From assembly GCA_934182465.1 (NCBI GenBank), contig CAKPRG010000001.1, positions 1 to 64,000 of the forward strand: 64,000 nt of DNA, given 5' to 3'. The translations under genes were made by a program, and so were the position numbers. Below are positions 45,663 through 55,457 of the stretch, piece after piece; the first letter of the stretch is position 1, and each line of letters opens with the position of its first letter. The notes below the pieces were generated by a model. That model did no database searches. It saw only the letters and a program-made list of their open reading frames with translations, and was not told the DNA's origin. Source of the DNA: an uncultured Clostridia bacterium. GTDB taxonomy: Bacteria; Bacillota; Clostridia; TANB77; CAG-508.

Positions 45663-46664
45663 ATGCCAAAAAAACAACGAAAAAAACTCAACAAAAAAGA
45701 TAGAAAATATGTAGTATTACTTATTTTAGCTATTCTAGCAATTATTTATACTGTAGTTACAAATAATACCGAAGAAGAAATTGAACAACCAAACTTTTTG
45801 ATAAATAACTCAACTACTACAACTGTTCAAGAAGTTTCAAAAGCTTCATCAAACACATCTAATGAAACTGCTACTGATAGTAGCAGTTCTTCTTTAGAAA
45901 TTTATTTTTTTGATGTTGGTCAAGCTGATAGTATTTTAATTAGAAATAATAATCAGAATATGTTAATTGATGCAGGAAATAATGCTGATGGAAAATTAAT
46001 TTCGAACTACTTAAAAAATGATTTAAAAATTTCTAAACTTGATTATGTAGTAGGTACTCATGCACATGAAGATCATATCGGTGGATTAGATGATGTAATT
46101 AAAACATTAGATATTGGAAAAATATATATGCCTTTTGTATCTAATGCAAATACTAAAACTTATGAAGATGTTGAAAATGCAATAATAGATAAAGATTTAT
46201 CTATTACAAATCCATCTATTGGTGATAAAATATCTTTAGGAAACGCAGAATTAGAAGTTATGTTTGTAGATAATACAGAACCAAAAGAAAAAAATGATTC
46301 TTCAATTGTTTTGCAAATGAACTATGGTAATGAAAAATATTTATTTATGGGAGATGCCGAAACTAAAACAGAAAAATCTCGAGACTGGGAAAAAGTTAAT
46401 GTTTTGAAAGTTGGTCATCATGGTTCTAGCACAAGCAGTTCTGATAAATTTATTAAACAAGTTTTACCAGATATTTCAATAATTTCTGTTGGACCAAACA
46501 ATTCATATAATTTACCTAAAGAAACAATAATCAACAGACTAAAAAAATATAATTCAACAGTCTATAGAACTGATACAGATGGTACAATTTATTTAACTAG
46601 TGATGGAACTCAAAATAATATTAATAAATTAAGTGTATGCTTAGATGGAGATTCTAGAAATTAA
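45663..46664 (+). CDS. ComEC-like metallo-beta-lactamase-fold hydrolase, membrane-anchored
   Basis: The product has 333 residues: basic start, a span (about 18-36), Thr/Ser-rich linker, and an MBL domain with YFFDVGQADSILI, VGTHAHEDHIGGLDD (metal-binding HxHxDH-like motif) and VLKVGHHGSSTSSS. This matches the outer domain of ComEC and free-standing relatives, probably an exported nuclease or phosphodiesterase. An ACGGAGGA ribosome site precedes the ATG. Confidence 0.88.
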   Translation: MPKKQRKKLNKKDRKYVVLLILAILAIIYTVVTNNTEEEIEQPNFLINNSTTTTVQEVSKASSNTSNETATDSSSSSLEIYFFDVGQADSILIRNNNQNMLIDAGNNADGKLISNYLKNDLKISKLDYVVGTHAHEDHIGGLDDVIKTLDIGKIYMPFVSNANTKTYEDVENAIIDKDLSITNPSIGDKISLGNAELEVMFVDNTEPKEKNDSSIVLQMNYGNEKYLFMGDAETKTEKSRDWEKVNVLKVGHHGSSTSSSDKFIKQVLPDISIISVGPNNSYNLPKETIINRLKKYNSTVYRTDTDGTIYLTSDGTQNNINKLSVCLDGDSRN

Positions 46665-46740
46665 TTTTATTTCAATTCAAGTCTTTTATTATATTTTATC
46701 TTGATATATACTAATATAAAATTAACAAGGAGGTTTATTT

Positions 46741-47325
46741 ATGTCTAAAAAAATTTTAAAATATTCTATAATTTTATTATTAACTATATTGCTTTTGCTA
46801 TTATTCAATTTTTTTAGAAATTATAGTATCTTTTCTAAAATCTTAGATAGTGAAAAAAATAATTATTCTAACTACAAATGCGATGTTTCAGACAATTATC
46901 ATTCTGGTAATTATTTAACTATTTTAAAAGATAAAGAAAAGCTTTCAATAAAAATCAATAACGAATCAAACACTATGACTTACTTTATTAACAGAGCAAC
47001 GAAAAAAGCTTATATGCAAAATTCAAATTTGGAATTAGTTGATTTTTCCGAATATTTAGATACAGACCCAATGTTAAATCAGGATAAAATTTTATTAAAT
47101 CCTTTTTCAAATTTAACAACTATGCAAAGAATAAAATTGTGTGTATTTTCAATTTTCTCAAAAAAAGATAATTTATATAATATAAAATATAATGACAATA
47201 TATATAAATTTGATACTAATTCTTTACTAATTAAAGAAATTTTTTATAAAAAAGAAGATAGTTCTACTTTCTTTAATATTACTTTAAATACTGTAACAGA
47301 TGATATGTTAAATATACAATTTTAA
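46741..47325 (+). CDS. Membrane-anchored protein, unknown function
   Basis: The product has 194 residues: an N-terminal span (about 7-27) and a polar outer domain with alternating strands, vaguely like the LolA-type domain suggested for 3375-4037. No conserved motif recognised. It has a good AAGGAGG site and lies 76 bases after the MBL gene, so it is probably cotranscribed; the pair ends at the shared terminator 47330-47397. Confidence 0.6.
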   Translation: MSKKILKYSIILLLTILLLLLFNFFRNYSIFSKILDSEKNNYSNYKCDVSDNYHSGNYLTILKDKEKLSIKINNESNTMTYFINRATKKAYMQNSNLELVDFSEYLDTDPMLNQDKILLNPFSNLTTMQRIKLCVFSIFSKKDNLYNIKYNDNIYKFDTNSLLIKEIFYKKEDSSTFFNITLNTVTDDMLNIQF

Positions 47326-47329
47326 TACA

Positions 47330-47397
47330 AAAAATCCTTTTATTAATCAGATCATTCTTATTTTAGAATATATCCAAATTAATTAAAAGGATTTTTT
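47330..47397. terminator. Bidirectional terminator between convergent genes
   Basis: AAAAAATCCTTTTATTAAT pairs with ATTAATTAAAAGGATTTTTT across a 30-base loop, with T and A runs on both sides. Confidence 0.85.
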
Positions 47398-47430
47398 TAT
47401 TTATATATTAATTAAATTTTTAATCTATTT

Positions 47431-48150
47431 TTACTCTGTTATTGGCCAGTATTCTCCATTTTCTTCAGTAATGTTGTTAGCCTCTTCTTGAGTTAAATAT
47501 TTATATTTTATCATTTTATTTATTACTTGCATTTGTCTTTGTCTTGCTAAGTCTGGGTTCTTTGTTGGGGCATATACTGATGGTGCATTTGGTATTCCAG
47601 CTAAAAGTGTACTTTCATAAGAATTCATATCTTTGGGATCTTTATCAAAATATCCATTTGCAGCATCTTTCACACAATAATATCCATCTCCAAAATAACT
47701 AGTATTTACATATAGTTCCAATATTTCGTCTTTTGTACAATAATTTTCATATTCTCTAGCCATAAAAATTTCTGCACATTTTCTCGTTAAATGTTTTGAC
47801 TGTGTAAAATAAGTATTTTTTGCTAATTGTTGTGTGATCGTACTTCCACCTTCAACCAATTTCATTGATCTTATATCATTAAAAATAGCTCGTCCAATTG
47901 AAATTAAATCTATTCCACAATGTCTATAAAATCTTCTATCTTCTACTGCTATAACTGCATCTAGATATGTTTGTGGTAAATCTTCTATTTTCGTATAGTG
48001 TTCTTTGGAACGAATTTCATTTACCATACCTTCTATGCTTTGTTTGGTAATAGCTTCTTTATACATATTGTATCCTTTTACTCCAAAGACACTTCCTATT
48101 GCTATAATTATAATTAATATTAAAATTAGAATCTTTTTTAGTATTTTCAT
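47431..48150 (-). CDS. Monofunctional peptidoglycan glycosyltransferase (GT51)
   Basis: The product has 239 residues: a span (about 5-24) and a GT51 domain with the catalytic glutamate in AVEDRRFYRHCGID, GGSTITQQLAKN, and the second motif region ELYVNTSYFGDGYYC. No transpeptidase domain follows, so it is MtgA-like. It polymerises lipid II into glycan strands outside the membrane. Transcribed alone, with its own promoter in the gap to the acyl-CoA synthetase. Confidence 0.92.
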   Translation of the reverse strand: MKILKKILILILIIIIAIGSVFGVKGYNMYKEAITKQSIEGMVNEIRSKEHYTKIEDLPQTYLDAVIAVEDRRFYRHCGIDLISIGRAIFNDIRSMKLVEGGSTITQQLAKNTYFTQSKHLTRKCAEIFMAREYENYCTKDEILELYVNTSYFGDGYYCVKDAANGYFDKDPKDMNSYESTLLAGIPNAPSVYAPTKNPDLARQRQMQVINKMIKYKYLTQEEANNITEENGEYWPITE

Positions 48151-48209
48151 ATTAAAAACCTTCCTTTTCTAATATTATACTATATAATTCTAAAAGAAAA
48201 GTGAATTTT

Positions 48210-49937
48210 TTATGACTTTTTAATTTCTGCCATTATTTTTTTCATTTCTTCATTTCTTTTAATTTTGTTTGTTGTTGTTTTAATAAATTCGCCTTTTTCT
48301 ATAAATAAATGTTTCATATATTTATATGTTGGCATTTTTTTATTTATTTCTTTTATTTCTTCCCACAATACTTTTTCTAGTTCTTCTTCTGACAAATCAG
48401 AATATTTTTCTTTTACAATTTCATTATCTAATTTTACTTTTACAGATAAACTTACATCATCATCTTTTGGTAATCCAAATACCATGCATTCACTTACTAG
48501 TTCTAATTTGTTTACTAATTCTTCTAATTCTTCTGGAAAAATTTTCTTTCCATTTTTTAAAACAATTAAGTTTTTCTTTCTTCCTGAAATATAGATATAT
48601 CCCTCTTTATCTATATATGCTAAATCTCCTGTATATAGCCACCCATCTTTTAACACTTCTTTTGTTTCTTCTTCATTTTCATAATATCCAAGCATTACAT
48701 TAGGACCTTTTACAACTAGTTCTCCAATTTCTTGCTCATTCTTATCTTCTATTTTTGCTTCAACATTTGGCATTGGAAATCCTATTGAACCATATTTTCT
48801 ATATTTGTAGTTTTCAGCTGCAATAACTGGTGATGCTTCTGTAAGTCCATATCCTTGTATTGTTAATATTCCTAAATCATTAAATCCTTTTTCTACTTCT
48901 TTGTCTAGTCCAGCTGCTCCACTTATTACAAAACGTAATCCACCTAATTGATTAATAATTGGTGCAAAAACTTTTCTTCTAATATCTATATGAAATTTTA
49001 GTAAAAAATTTGTTATTGCTTTTGCTACTTTAATTTGTTTAGTTTTATTTTGTTTTTTTATCTCTTTATTTAAATTTTTATAAATTGCTTCAACAAGTAC
49101 TGGTACTCCAACAAAAAAAGTAACTTTGTATTCCTTTAAATTTTGTGCAATGTATCTTAATCCATCTGGAAATGCTGTTGCAATTCCAGAACTTAGCATA
49201 ATTAATTGTCCAGTTGAACCAAATGTATGATGAAATGGCAAAAATGCTAAATTAACATCTGTTGGTCTAAAATCTTCTACTAATTGCATTGCATAAATAT
49301 TTTGAGCTATATTGAATTGTGATAGCATAACAATTTTTGATGTTGCTGATGTTCCAGATGTAAATACTAATACTGCTAATTCTTTATCTTCTATTTTACA
49401 ATCTTTAAAAGATTCATCTCCATCATCTATTCTATTCTTACCATTTTCTTTTATATCATACAAATACTTAAATTCTGATGTTTTATCCATACAGATATAT
49501 TCTTTTATATTGCTATTACCTTTTGCTCTAATTTCTTCAATAACTTTTTCATTTTTATCTTCAAATACTATTGCATCAATTTTGCTTCTTAATATAGAAT
49601 TTTCTATTTCTATATCTGTTAATCCTTTATCTAAAGGAACTGCAATAATTCCACCAAGTAGACAAGCAACATAAGTTAGTACCCATTCATATCTATTTTT
49701 TGCAATAATTCCTAATTTTTTACCTTTTAATCCTAATCGATATAAACCTGTACCATATTCATTTACATCATCTAAGAATTTTTTATATGTAATATTTGTA
49801 TATTTTATTTTTCCATTTTCATCTTTTTCTTTTAATATAAAAGCTCTATTATCTTTAAATTTATCTACAGAATAATATATTATATCTTTTACATTTGTAA
49901 ATTCTGGATATTCAAAAAAAGTTTCATCTTTTTTCAT
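48210..49937 (-). CDS. AMP-forming acyl-CoA synthetase-like enzyme
   Basis: About 575 residues. The AMP-binding signature is AVLVFTSGTSATSK (about 190), followed by GLTEASPVIAAENY and WLYTGDLAYIDKEGYIYISGRKKNLIVLKNGKKIFPEELE, the ANL-superfamily core with the A8 hinge. It resembles long-chain fatty acyl-CoA synthetases, activating fatty acids or other carboxylates. The ATG at 49937 follows GGAGG; the GTG at 49946 is less well spaced. Confidence 0.9.
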   Translation of the reverse strand: MKKDETFFEYPEFTNVKDIIYYSVDKFKDNRAFILKEKDENGKIKYTNITYKKFLDDVNEYGTGLYRLGLKGKKLGIIAKNRYEWVLTYVACLLGGIIAVPLDKGLTDIEIENSILRSKIDAIVFEDKNEKVIEEIRAKGNSNIKEYICMDKTSEFKYLYDIKENGKNRIDDGDESFKDCKIEDKELAVLVFTSGTSATSKIVMLSQFNIAQNIYAMQLVEDFRPTDVNLAFLPFHHTFGSTGQLIMLSSGIATAFPDGLRYIAQNLKEYKVTFFVGVPVLVEAIYKNLNKEIKKQNKTKQIKVAKAITNFLLKFHIDIRRKVFAPIINQLGGLRFVISGAAGLDKEVEKGFNDLGILTIQGYGLTEASPVIAAENYKYRKYGSIGFPMPNVEAKIEDKNEQEIGELVVKGPNVMLGYYENEEETKEVLKDGWLYTGDLAYIDKEGYIYISGRKKNLIVLKNGKKIFPEELEELVNKLELVSECMVFGLPKDDDVSLSVKVKLDNEIVKEKYSDLSEEELEKVLWEEIKEINKKMPTYKYMKHLFIEKGEFIKTTTNKIKRNEEMKKIMAEIKKS

Positions 49938-50050
49938 TTTCCACACGCCTCCATCTAGTTTTCAAAACTATTATATATGTATTTTAAAACAAAGTCAATT
50001 GCTTTGTTAAATGATTTTTCGACAAAATTATCTAATAAATTTTATTTTAT

Positions 50051-50224
50051 AACTTTAAATATATGATTTTCATTACTTCCTCGGCTTACTACAAAATTTA
50101 AGAAATTCTAACTTATTTTATGGCACCCTTCCGTTTAACACGAACTCTTTCCATAAAATTGCATAAGAATTTCTAAAATTTTTCCATGCACATTCGTCAT
50201 TCATTCAAATCATATATTAAAGTT
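50051..50224. repeat. 174-base nested palindrome (MITE-like or structured element)
   Basis: Outer arms AACTTTAAATATATGATTT and AAATCATATATTAAAGTT, and inner arms AAATTT-AGAAATTCT-...-ATTTTATGG with their complement, enclose a short non-palindromic centre. No gene lies in this 400-base gap. Confidence 0.75.
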
Positions 50225-50343
50225 ATTATATTAAACAATTCTTAATTTTTCCTTTAAAATTTGAATTTTTCAGCAAATTATGTTATTATATTTAATGGTT
50301 TATAGATTACCATAAAATCTAAATATAATATTGAGGACTTTAT

Positions 50344-50889
50344 ATGAATAGTAATTTAAACGAAATTTTTCAAGAATTTTCTTCTAAAATGAAAAAACAT
50401 AAGTTACCACATTGGGAAGATTTACCAGAAATTGATTTATACATGGATCAGGTTATTGCTTTAATGGAAAAATATTTATCTGATTTAACAACCCAAGATG
50501 ATAGCAAACTAATAACTCCATCTATGATAAATAACTATGTAAAATTAAATATAATTCCAGCTCCAACAAAGAAAAAATATTCTAGAGAGCATATTGCATA
50601 CTTAGTTATTATTTGTAGTTTAAAACAAGTTATGCCAATTCCCAAAATAAAAGAACTTATAGATTTAAAATTACAGTCTTGTAAAATTGAGGATTTACTA
50701 AATAATTATAGTGATTTATACCAAAAAACACTTAATGATGTTTTAGAAACTAGCAATACATTTTTAGATAAAAATGAAAATTCAATTTTTGATACATCTT
50801 TTTTCTTAGCTGTTGCTTCATCTCATTGCCGATATGTATCAGAAACAATTTTAAAAATGGAAGAAAATAATAACACTAAGAAAAAATAG
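50344..50889 (+). CDS. DUF1836-family protein
   Basis: The product has 181 residues. LPHWEDLPEIDLYMDQVIALMEKYL and the MINNYVKLNIIPAPTKKKYSREHIAYLVIICSLKQVMPI segment match DUF1836, which contains a MerR-like helix-turn-helix. These are thought to be transcriptional regulators in Bacillota; the target is unknown. It lies 42 bases before the VTT-domain gene and probably shares its transcript. Confidence 0.85.
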   Translation: MNSNLNEIFQEFSSKMKKHKLPHWEDLPEIDLYMDQVIALMEKYLSDLTTQDDSKLITPSMINNYVKLNIIPAPTKKKYSREHIAYLVIICSLKQVMPIPKIKELIDLKLQSCKIEDLLNNYSDLYQKTLNDVLETSNTFLDKNENSIFDTSFFLAVASSHCRYVSETILKMEENNNTKKK

Positions 50890-50930
50890 ATTGTTTATAC
50901 TAATATTCATATTTAGAAAAGAGGAAAAGT

Positions 50931-51659
50931 TTGGAACAAAAAAAATTAAAAATATTTAGACAAATAATTTTCTTTTGTATTTTGATAATTTTTTTATTAA
51001 TTATTATAAAATTATTTCCAATTTTCAAGGATTTACTTACACCAGAAGGTAGAGCTTCTTTTTCTACAAAGATTAGCGAACTGGGCTTACTAGGTCCTTT
51101 AACTATAATTGGAATGGCTGCTTGCAAAGCTATTGTTATATTTTTACCAGGTGAACCAATTGAATTATTAGCTGGTATGTGCTATGGTCCTTTTTGGGGC
51201 TTAATTATACTTTATATCGGATATACAATTAGTAGTGTACTTATAGCTTTAGCTGTTAAAAAGTTTGGAACAAATTTAGTTGCAGATATAGTGCCAAAAG
51301 ATAAAATCGAAAAAGTAAAAAATTTAATTGACAACAATCCTAAAAAAACAGAAATTACTCTTTTTGTTTTATATTTTTTACCTGCAATGCCAAAAGATTT
51401 TTTAACTTACATTGGAAACTTATTACCTATACCAATAACTAAATTTTTATGTGTATCACTATTTGCTAGATTTCCAGCACTAATTTCTTCTACTATTGTT
51501 GGTAGCAAAATTCTTTCTGGAGATATTTTTACAATAGTTATAGTATATGCAATTACTTATTTAGTTTCATTTACAATAGCAGCTCTTTATAATAAATTCT
51601 TTTCAAAAACAGAAGATTCAAATAAAATAGATGATAAAAATATAGAATCTAAAGATTAA
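50931..51659 (+). CDS. TVP38/TMEM64 (VTT-domain, DedA-like) membrane protein
   Basis: The product has 242 residues with about six spans. FLPGEPIELLAGMCYGPFWGLIILYIGYT and the YFLPAMPKDFLTYIGNLLPI stretch are typical of the VTT domain (re-entrant loops with conserved Gly/Pro), shared by DedA proteins and lipid scramblases. It starts with TTG after a GAGGAAA site. The last 25 residues are acidic. Confidence 0.88.
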   Translation: MEQKKLKIFRQIIFFCILIIFLLIIIKLFPIFKDLLTPEGRASFSTKISELGLLGPLTIIGMAACKAIVIFLPGEPIELLAGMCYGPFWGLIILYIGYTISSVLIALAVKKFGTNLVADIVPKDKIEKVKNLIDNNPKKTEITLFVLYFLPAMPKDFLTYIGNLLPIPITKFLCVSLFARFPALISSTIVGSKILSGDIFTIVIVYAITYLVSFTIAALYNKFFSKTEDSNKIDDKNIESKD

Positions 51660-51785
51660 TTAATACACCAATTTGTTAATTAAAATTTTTAGAATATTCT
51701 ATTATAGATTTTTCAAATAAATCTTATAATTAATACTACAATGTAAAAAAATGCGAAGAAATAAATTTTTTATACTAATGTTTAT

Positions 51786-51831
51786 AGAAAAAAGACACTT
51801 GCCAAAATTAATAAGCAAATGTCTTTTTTCT
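51786..51831. terminator. Bidirectional terminator between convergent genes
   Basis: A 12-base-pair stem AGAAAAAAGACA / TGTCTTTTTTCT; A and T runs make it work on both strands. Confidence 0.88.
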
Positions 51832-51832
51832 A

Positions 51833-52507
51833 TTATTTAAGCTCTTTTTCAGCCATTTTATACTCTGGCATATAATATGCAACCATATTCCAAAAATCTT
51901 TTGAATGATTCATATATTTTAGATGGCACAATTCATGTATACATACATAAGATATTTCTCTTTTTGAATACTTTATCAAATTTTTGTTCAAATGTATTTC
52001 TTTTTTGCTATTACAATTTCCCCAAGCTCGTTTCATGTTTTGAATTTTTAGTTTACTTGGATGCAAACCAACATATTGTTCCATTTCTTTAAAAACTACT
52101 GGTAATTCTTTTTTAGCAATTTGTAAATAAAATTTTTCCATTATATCTTCTATAATCTTTTCATCAATATCTTTGTCTTCCAAATATAAATCTTTCGAAA
52201 TATAAATAATAACATTCTTTTCTTCTATTTGAACATAGTTTCTTTTTTTGACAGTTTGATTTATTTTTAATGTATATTTTTCTCCAAAAATATATATCGT
52301 CTGACCATCTTTATAATCTTTTTTATTTTTGCTATTGTTGTACTCTTTTAATTTTTTATATATCCAATCTTCTTTTTCCTTTAAAATTTCTTTTATTTTA
52401 TATTCCGGAAATCTTTTTGGTATTTTTACTACTACTTTACCATCTTGAATTGATATATAAACATTCTTTCTTTTTCCTCTATCTATTTGATAGTCTAAAT
52501 CTTCCAT
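51833..52507 (-). CDS. YgjP/SprT-type zinc metallopeptidase (DUF45)
   Basis: The product has 224 residues. The zinc motif is in VCIHELCHLKYMNHSKDFW (HExxH with a downstream His). KMEQYVGLHPSKLKIQNMKRAWGNCNSKKEIHLN-type sequence before it is the hallmark of the YgjP/DUF45 family. Cytosolic, no signal; substrates unknown. It follows htpG by 12 bases and is probably cotranscribed with it. Confidence 0.88.
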   Translation of the reverse strand: MEDLDYQIDRGKRKNVYISIQDGKVVVKIPKRFPEYKIKEILKEKEDWIYKKLKEYNNSKNKKDYKDGQTIYIFGEKYTLKINQTVKKRNYVQIEEKNVIIYISKDLYLEDKDIDEKIIEDIMEKFYLQIAKKELPVVFKEMEQYVGLHPSKLKIQNMKRAWGNCNSKKEIHLNKNLIKYSKREISYVCIHELCHLKYMNHSKDFWNMVAYYMPEYKMAEKELK

Positions 52508-52519
52508 ATTTTAACTTTC

Positions 52520-54397
52520 TTATTTTGAAATTGCATCACATATTAAATTACTTATTTCTGTAGGATTTTCTACTGATAAGCCTTCTATTAATTTTGATGT
52601 TGCAAATAATATTTTTGTATAATTTTTTAATTCTTCTTTATCTGTATTGTACAATTCTTTTAGTTTATTTGAAATTGGGTGTGAATCATTAATTTCAAGT
52701 ACGATTTTAGCTTTAACCTTTTGATCTGCTGGCATACTATTTATTACTTTTTCCATTTCAATAGAGATTCCACCTTCAGTTGTTAAACAAACTGGATGAT
52801 TTTTTAATCTATTTGTGAATTTTACTTCTTGTACTTCATCTTTTAAAGTTTCTTTCATTATATTTAATAAGTCTTTATTTTCTTCATTTTCTTTTTGAAT
52901 TGCTTCTTTTTCTTCTGCTGTATCTAGGTCTAAATCATCTGAAGAAACATTTTTAAATGATTTTCCATTGTATTCTATCATTGTTTGGAATACAAATTCA
53001 TCTATAGAATCTGTAGCATAGAAAATTTCATAACCTTTTTCTTTAACTTTTTCTACTTGTGGTAACATATCAATCTTTTCTACTGTTTCTCCACATGCAT
53101 AGTATATTGCTTTTTGTTCTTCTTTCATTCTTTGTACATATTCATCTAATGTTGATTGTTTTTTTGTTAAAGATGAATAAAATAATAGTAAATCTTGTAA
53201 ATTTTCTTTATTCATTCCAAAATCACTATATGTTCCATATTTTAATTGTCTTCCAAATGCTGTAAAGAATTTTTCATAATTTTCTCTATCTTCTTTTAAT
53301 AAATTTTTTAATTCTGTATTAATTTTCTTTTCTAAGCTTTTTGCTATTATTTTTAATTGTCTATCATGTTGTAAAATCTCTCTAGATATATTTAATGATA
53401 AATCTGGACTATCTACTAAACCATTAACAAAACAATAATAATCTGGTAATAGTTCTTCACATTTTTCCATTATTAATACACCATTTGAGTATAATTGTAA
53501 TCCTTTTTTGAAATTTGGTGTGTAATAATCGTATGGTTCGTGTGATGGTATATAAAGTAATGTATTGTAACTGCATGTACCTTCTACTGATGAATGTATT
53601 ACTTTAACTGGTTTTTCATAGTCATTAAATTTTTCACGATAGAAACTTTCATATTCTTCTTGAGTAACTTTTGTTTTAGGCTTTTTCCAAATTGGAACCA
53701 TACTATTTAGAGTTTTTAATTCTTTTACTGTTTCATATTCAGTTTTACTACCTTCTTTTAATTTTTCTTCAGAACATAACATTTGAATTGGATATCTTAT
53801 ATAATCTGAATATTTTTTTATCATATCTTTAATTTTATATTCTTCTAAAAATTCACTATATTTTTCTTCTTCAGTATCTGGTTTTATATTTAATACTATT
53901 TTTGTACCAACATCTGCTTTATCACATTTTTCTATTGTATATCCTTCAGCTCCTTTTGACTTCCACATATATGCTTGATCTGAATTATATTTTTTTGAAT
54001 ATACAGTAACTTCATCACTAACCATAAATGCAGAATAAAATCCTACACCAAATTGTCCTATAATTTCTATATCTTCTTTTTTCTCATTTTCTTTTTTGAA
54101 ATTTAAAGAACCACTTTTAGCTATTGTTCCTAAATTATTTTCTAATTCATTTTCGTCCATTCCACAACCATTGTCTGAAATTGTGATAGTTCTTTTTTCT
54201 TTATCTAACTCTATATTGATTTTTAAATCTTCTTTTTTTACATCTAAATCTTTATTTGTTAATGATTCATAATATAATTTATCAATAGCATCACTTGCAT
54301 TTGATACTAACTCTCTTAAAAAAATTTCTTTATTTGTATAGATTGAATTAATCATTAAATCTAATAATCTTTTAGATTCTGCTTTAAATTGTTTCAT
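52520..54397 (-). CDS. htpG: Hsp90-family chaperone HtpG
   Basis: The product has 625 residues. KQFKAESKRLLDLMINSIYTNKEIFLRELVSNASDAIDK, ISDNGCGMDENEL and IGQFGVGFYSAFMVSD are the GHKL ATPase motifs; the middle domain has the RGVVD-type segment changed to NGVLIMEKCEELLPDYYCFVNGLVDSPDLSLNISRE. Full length for the family. Cytosolic ATP-driven chaperone. A promoter should lie in 54398-54470; no CIRCE element is visible. Confidence 0.97.
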   Translation of the reverse strand: MKQFKAESKRLLDLMINSIYTNKEIFLRELVSNASDAIDKLYYESLTNKDLDVKKEDLKINIELDKEKRTITISDNGCGMDENELENNLGTIAKSGSLNFKKENEKKEDIEIIGQFGVGFYSAFMVSDEVTVYSKKYNSDQAYMWKSKGAEGYTIEKCDKADVGTKIVLNIKPDTEEEKYSEFLEEYKIKDMIKKYSDYIRYPIQMLCSEEKLKEGSKTEYETVKELKTLNSMVPIWKKPKTKVTQEEYESFYREKFNDYEKPVKVIHSSVEGTCSYNTLLYIPSHEPYDYYTPNFKKGLQLYSNGVLIMEKCEELLPDYYCFVNGLVDSPDLSLNISREILQHDRQLKIIAKSLEKKINTELKNLLKEDRENYEKFFTAFGRQLKYGTYSDFGMNKENLQDLLLFYSSLTKKQSTLDEYVQRMKEEQKAIYYACGETVEKIDMLPQVEKVKEKGYEIFYATDSIDEFVFQTMIEYNGKSFKNVSSDDLDLDTAEEKEAIQKENEENKDLLNIMKETLKDEVQEVKFTNRLKNHPVCLTTEGGISIEMEKVINSMPADQKVKAKIVLEINDSHPISNKLKELYNTDKEELKNYTKILFATSKLIEGLSVENPTEISNLICDAISK

Positions 54398-54470
54398 AAA
54401 AAATACACCTCTTTCTTACAAGGTGTATTATAACTCTTTGTTTTAGCAAAGTCAATATCAGACTGCTAAT

Positions 54471-55019
54471 TTATTTTTGTATTTTATCACATTCAACATT
54501 TTTGTCTATATATTGTTTTCTAAGCCATTTTTCTAAATCTTTTTGTTTTTGAAAAACTAATAATTTTTTTGAATCATATTTTTTTAGTATATCCATTATG
54601 TATTTTCTTCTTTCTTTATTGTATGTAAATACATATAATATAAAGCTCATATCTAATTTTGGTATTTCATGTTTTTTATTTCCTAAATGAGTTAACCTTC
54701 TTTTAAATATTCCTTTTAATTGTGTTCTTTTTGGATAATCCAAAAAAATTATCAAATCTGCTCTATCTGTTCTTTGTTCTAATGTATCTATAAAAGTACC
54801 ATCTAAAATCCAATTTTCTTTTTTTCCTTCTTCTATAATCATTTTATCTCTTTGTTTTGTATCTCTCAAAATCCAATTATCCATATAATGAATTGTATCT
54901 AAATGTTTTACTGGTAATTCATATATATTTCCTAAATTTTTTGCTAATGTAGTTTTTCCTGTTCCAGGTGCTCCTATAATTGCTATTCTTTTTATATCTT
55001 TTTGTAAATTTTCCTTCAT
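54471..55019 (-). CDS. P-loop nucleotide kinase-like protein (adenylate-kinase/FlaR-like)
   Basis: The product has 182 residues. Walker A IIGAPGTGKTTLAKNLG and the segment PVKHLDTIHYMDNW with WILDGTF are typical of the DNA-topology-modulation/FlaR-like kinase group, whose true substrate is unclear. The LIFLDYPKRTQLKGIFKRRL Walker B/LID region is present. It is 17 bases behind the Fur-family gene, so the two are coupled. Confidence 0.8.
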   Translation of the reverse strand: MKENLQKDIKRIAIIGAPGTGKTTLAKNLGNIYELPVKHLDTIHYMDNWILRDTKQRDKMIIEEGKKENWILDGTFIDTLEQRTDRADLIIFLDYPKRTQLKGIFKRRLTHLGNKKHEIPKLDMSFILYVFTYNKERRKYIMDILKKYDSKKLLVFQKQKDLEKWLRKQYIDKNVECDKIQK

Positions 55020-55036
55020 TTTTTCCTAACCTTAGA

Positions 55037-55423
55037 TTAATTTTTTGCTTTACAGTCATTACAAATTCCTGTTATTGTGAAATTTTCTAAACTGCATTCT
55101 ATTTTAGTTTGGTTATATACACTATTTTTCAAATTTTCAAAATCAAAATCATATGTAAAATCTAAAACTTTTCCACATTTTATACATATTGCATGATTAT
55201 GTTGTTTTCTAATTAAATCATATCTGTCTGGTCCAACTGGCATAGATATTTTTAAAACTTGTTTCTTTTTTACTAATAATGATAAATTTCTATAAACCGT
55301 ACTTCTACTTGAAGATGACAAATTTTGTTTTAATCTAGAATATATCTCTTCAGCAGTTGGATGATCATATGCATTTTCTAAAACTTCTATTATTTCTTCT
55401 CTTTGTTTAGAATAATTTTCCAT
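55037..55423 (-). CDS. Fur-family metal or peroxide regulator (PerR-like)
   Basis: The product has 128 residues. The winged helix DHPTAEEIYSRLKQN with RSTVYRNLSLLVKKKQVLKI is standard, and the structural zinc site is CIKCGK and CNDCK. The sensing-site region DRYDLIRKQHNHAIC has an aspartate and two histidines, compatible with PerR or Fur. It regulates transcription by metal or peroxide; targets unknown. Confidence 0.88.
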   Translation of the reverse strand: MENYSKQREEIIEVLENAYDHPTAEEIYSRLKQNLSSSSRSTVYRNLSLLVKKKQVLKISMPVGPDRYDLIRKQHNHAICIKCGKVLDFTYDFDFENLKNSVYNQTKIECSLENFTITGICNDCKAKN

Positions 55424-55457
55424 TCATTTTCGCTCTCCGATTATATAATATAAAATA

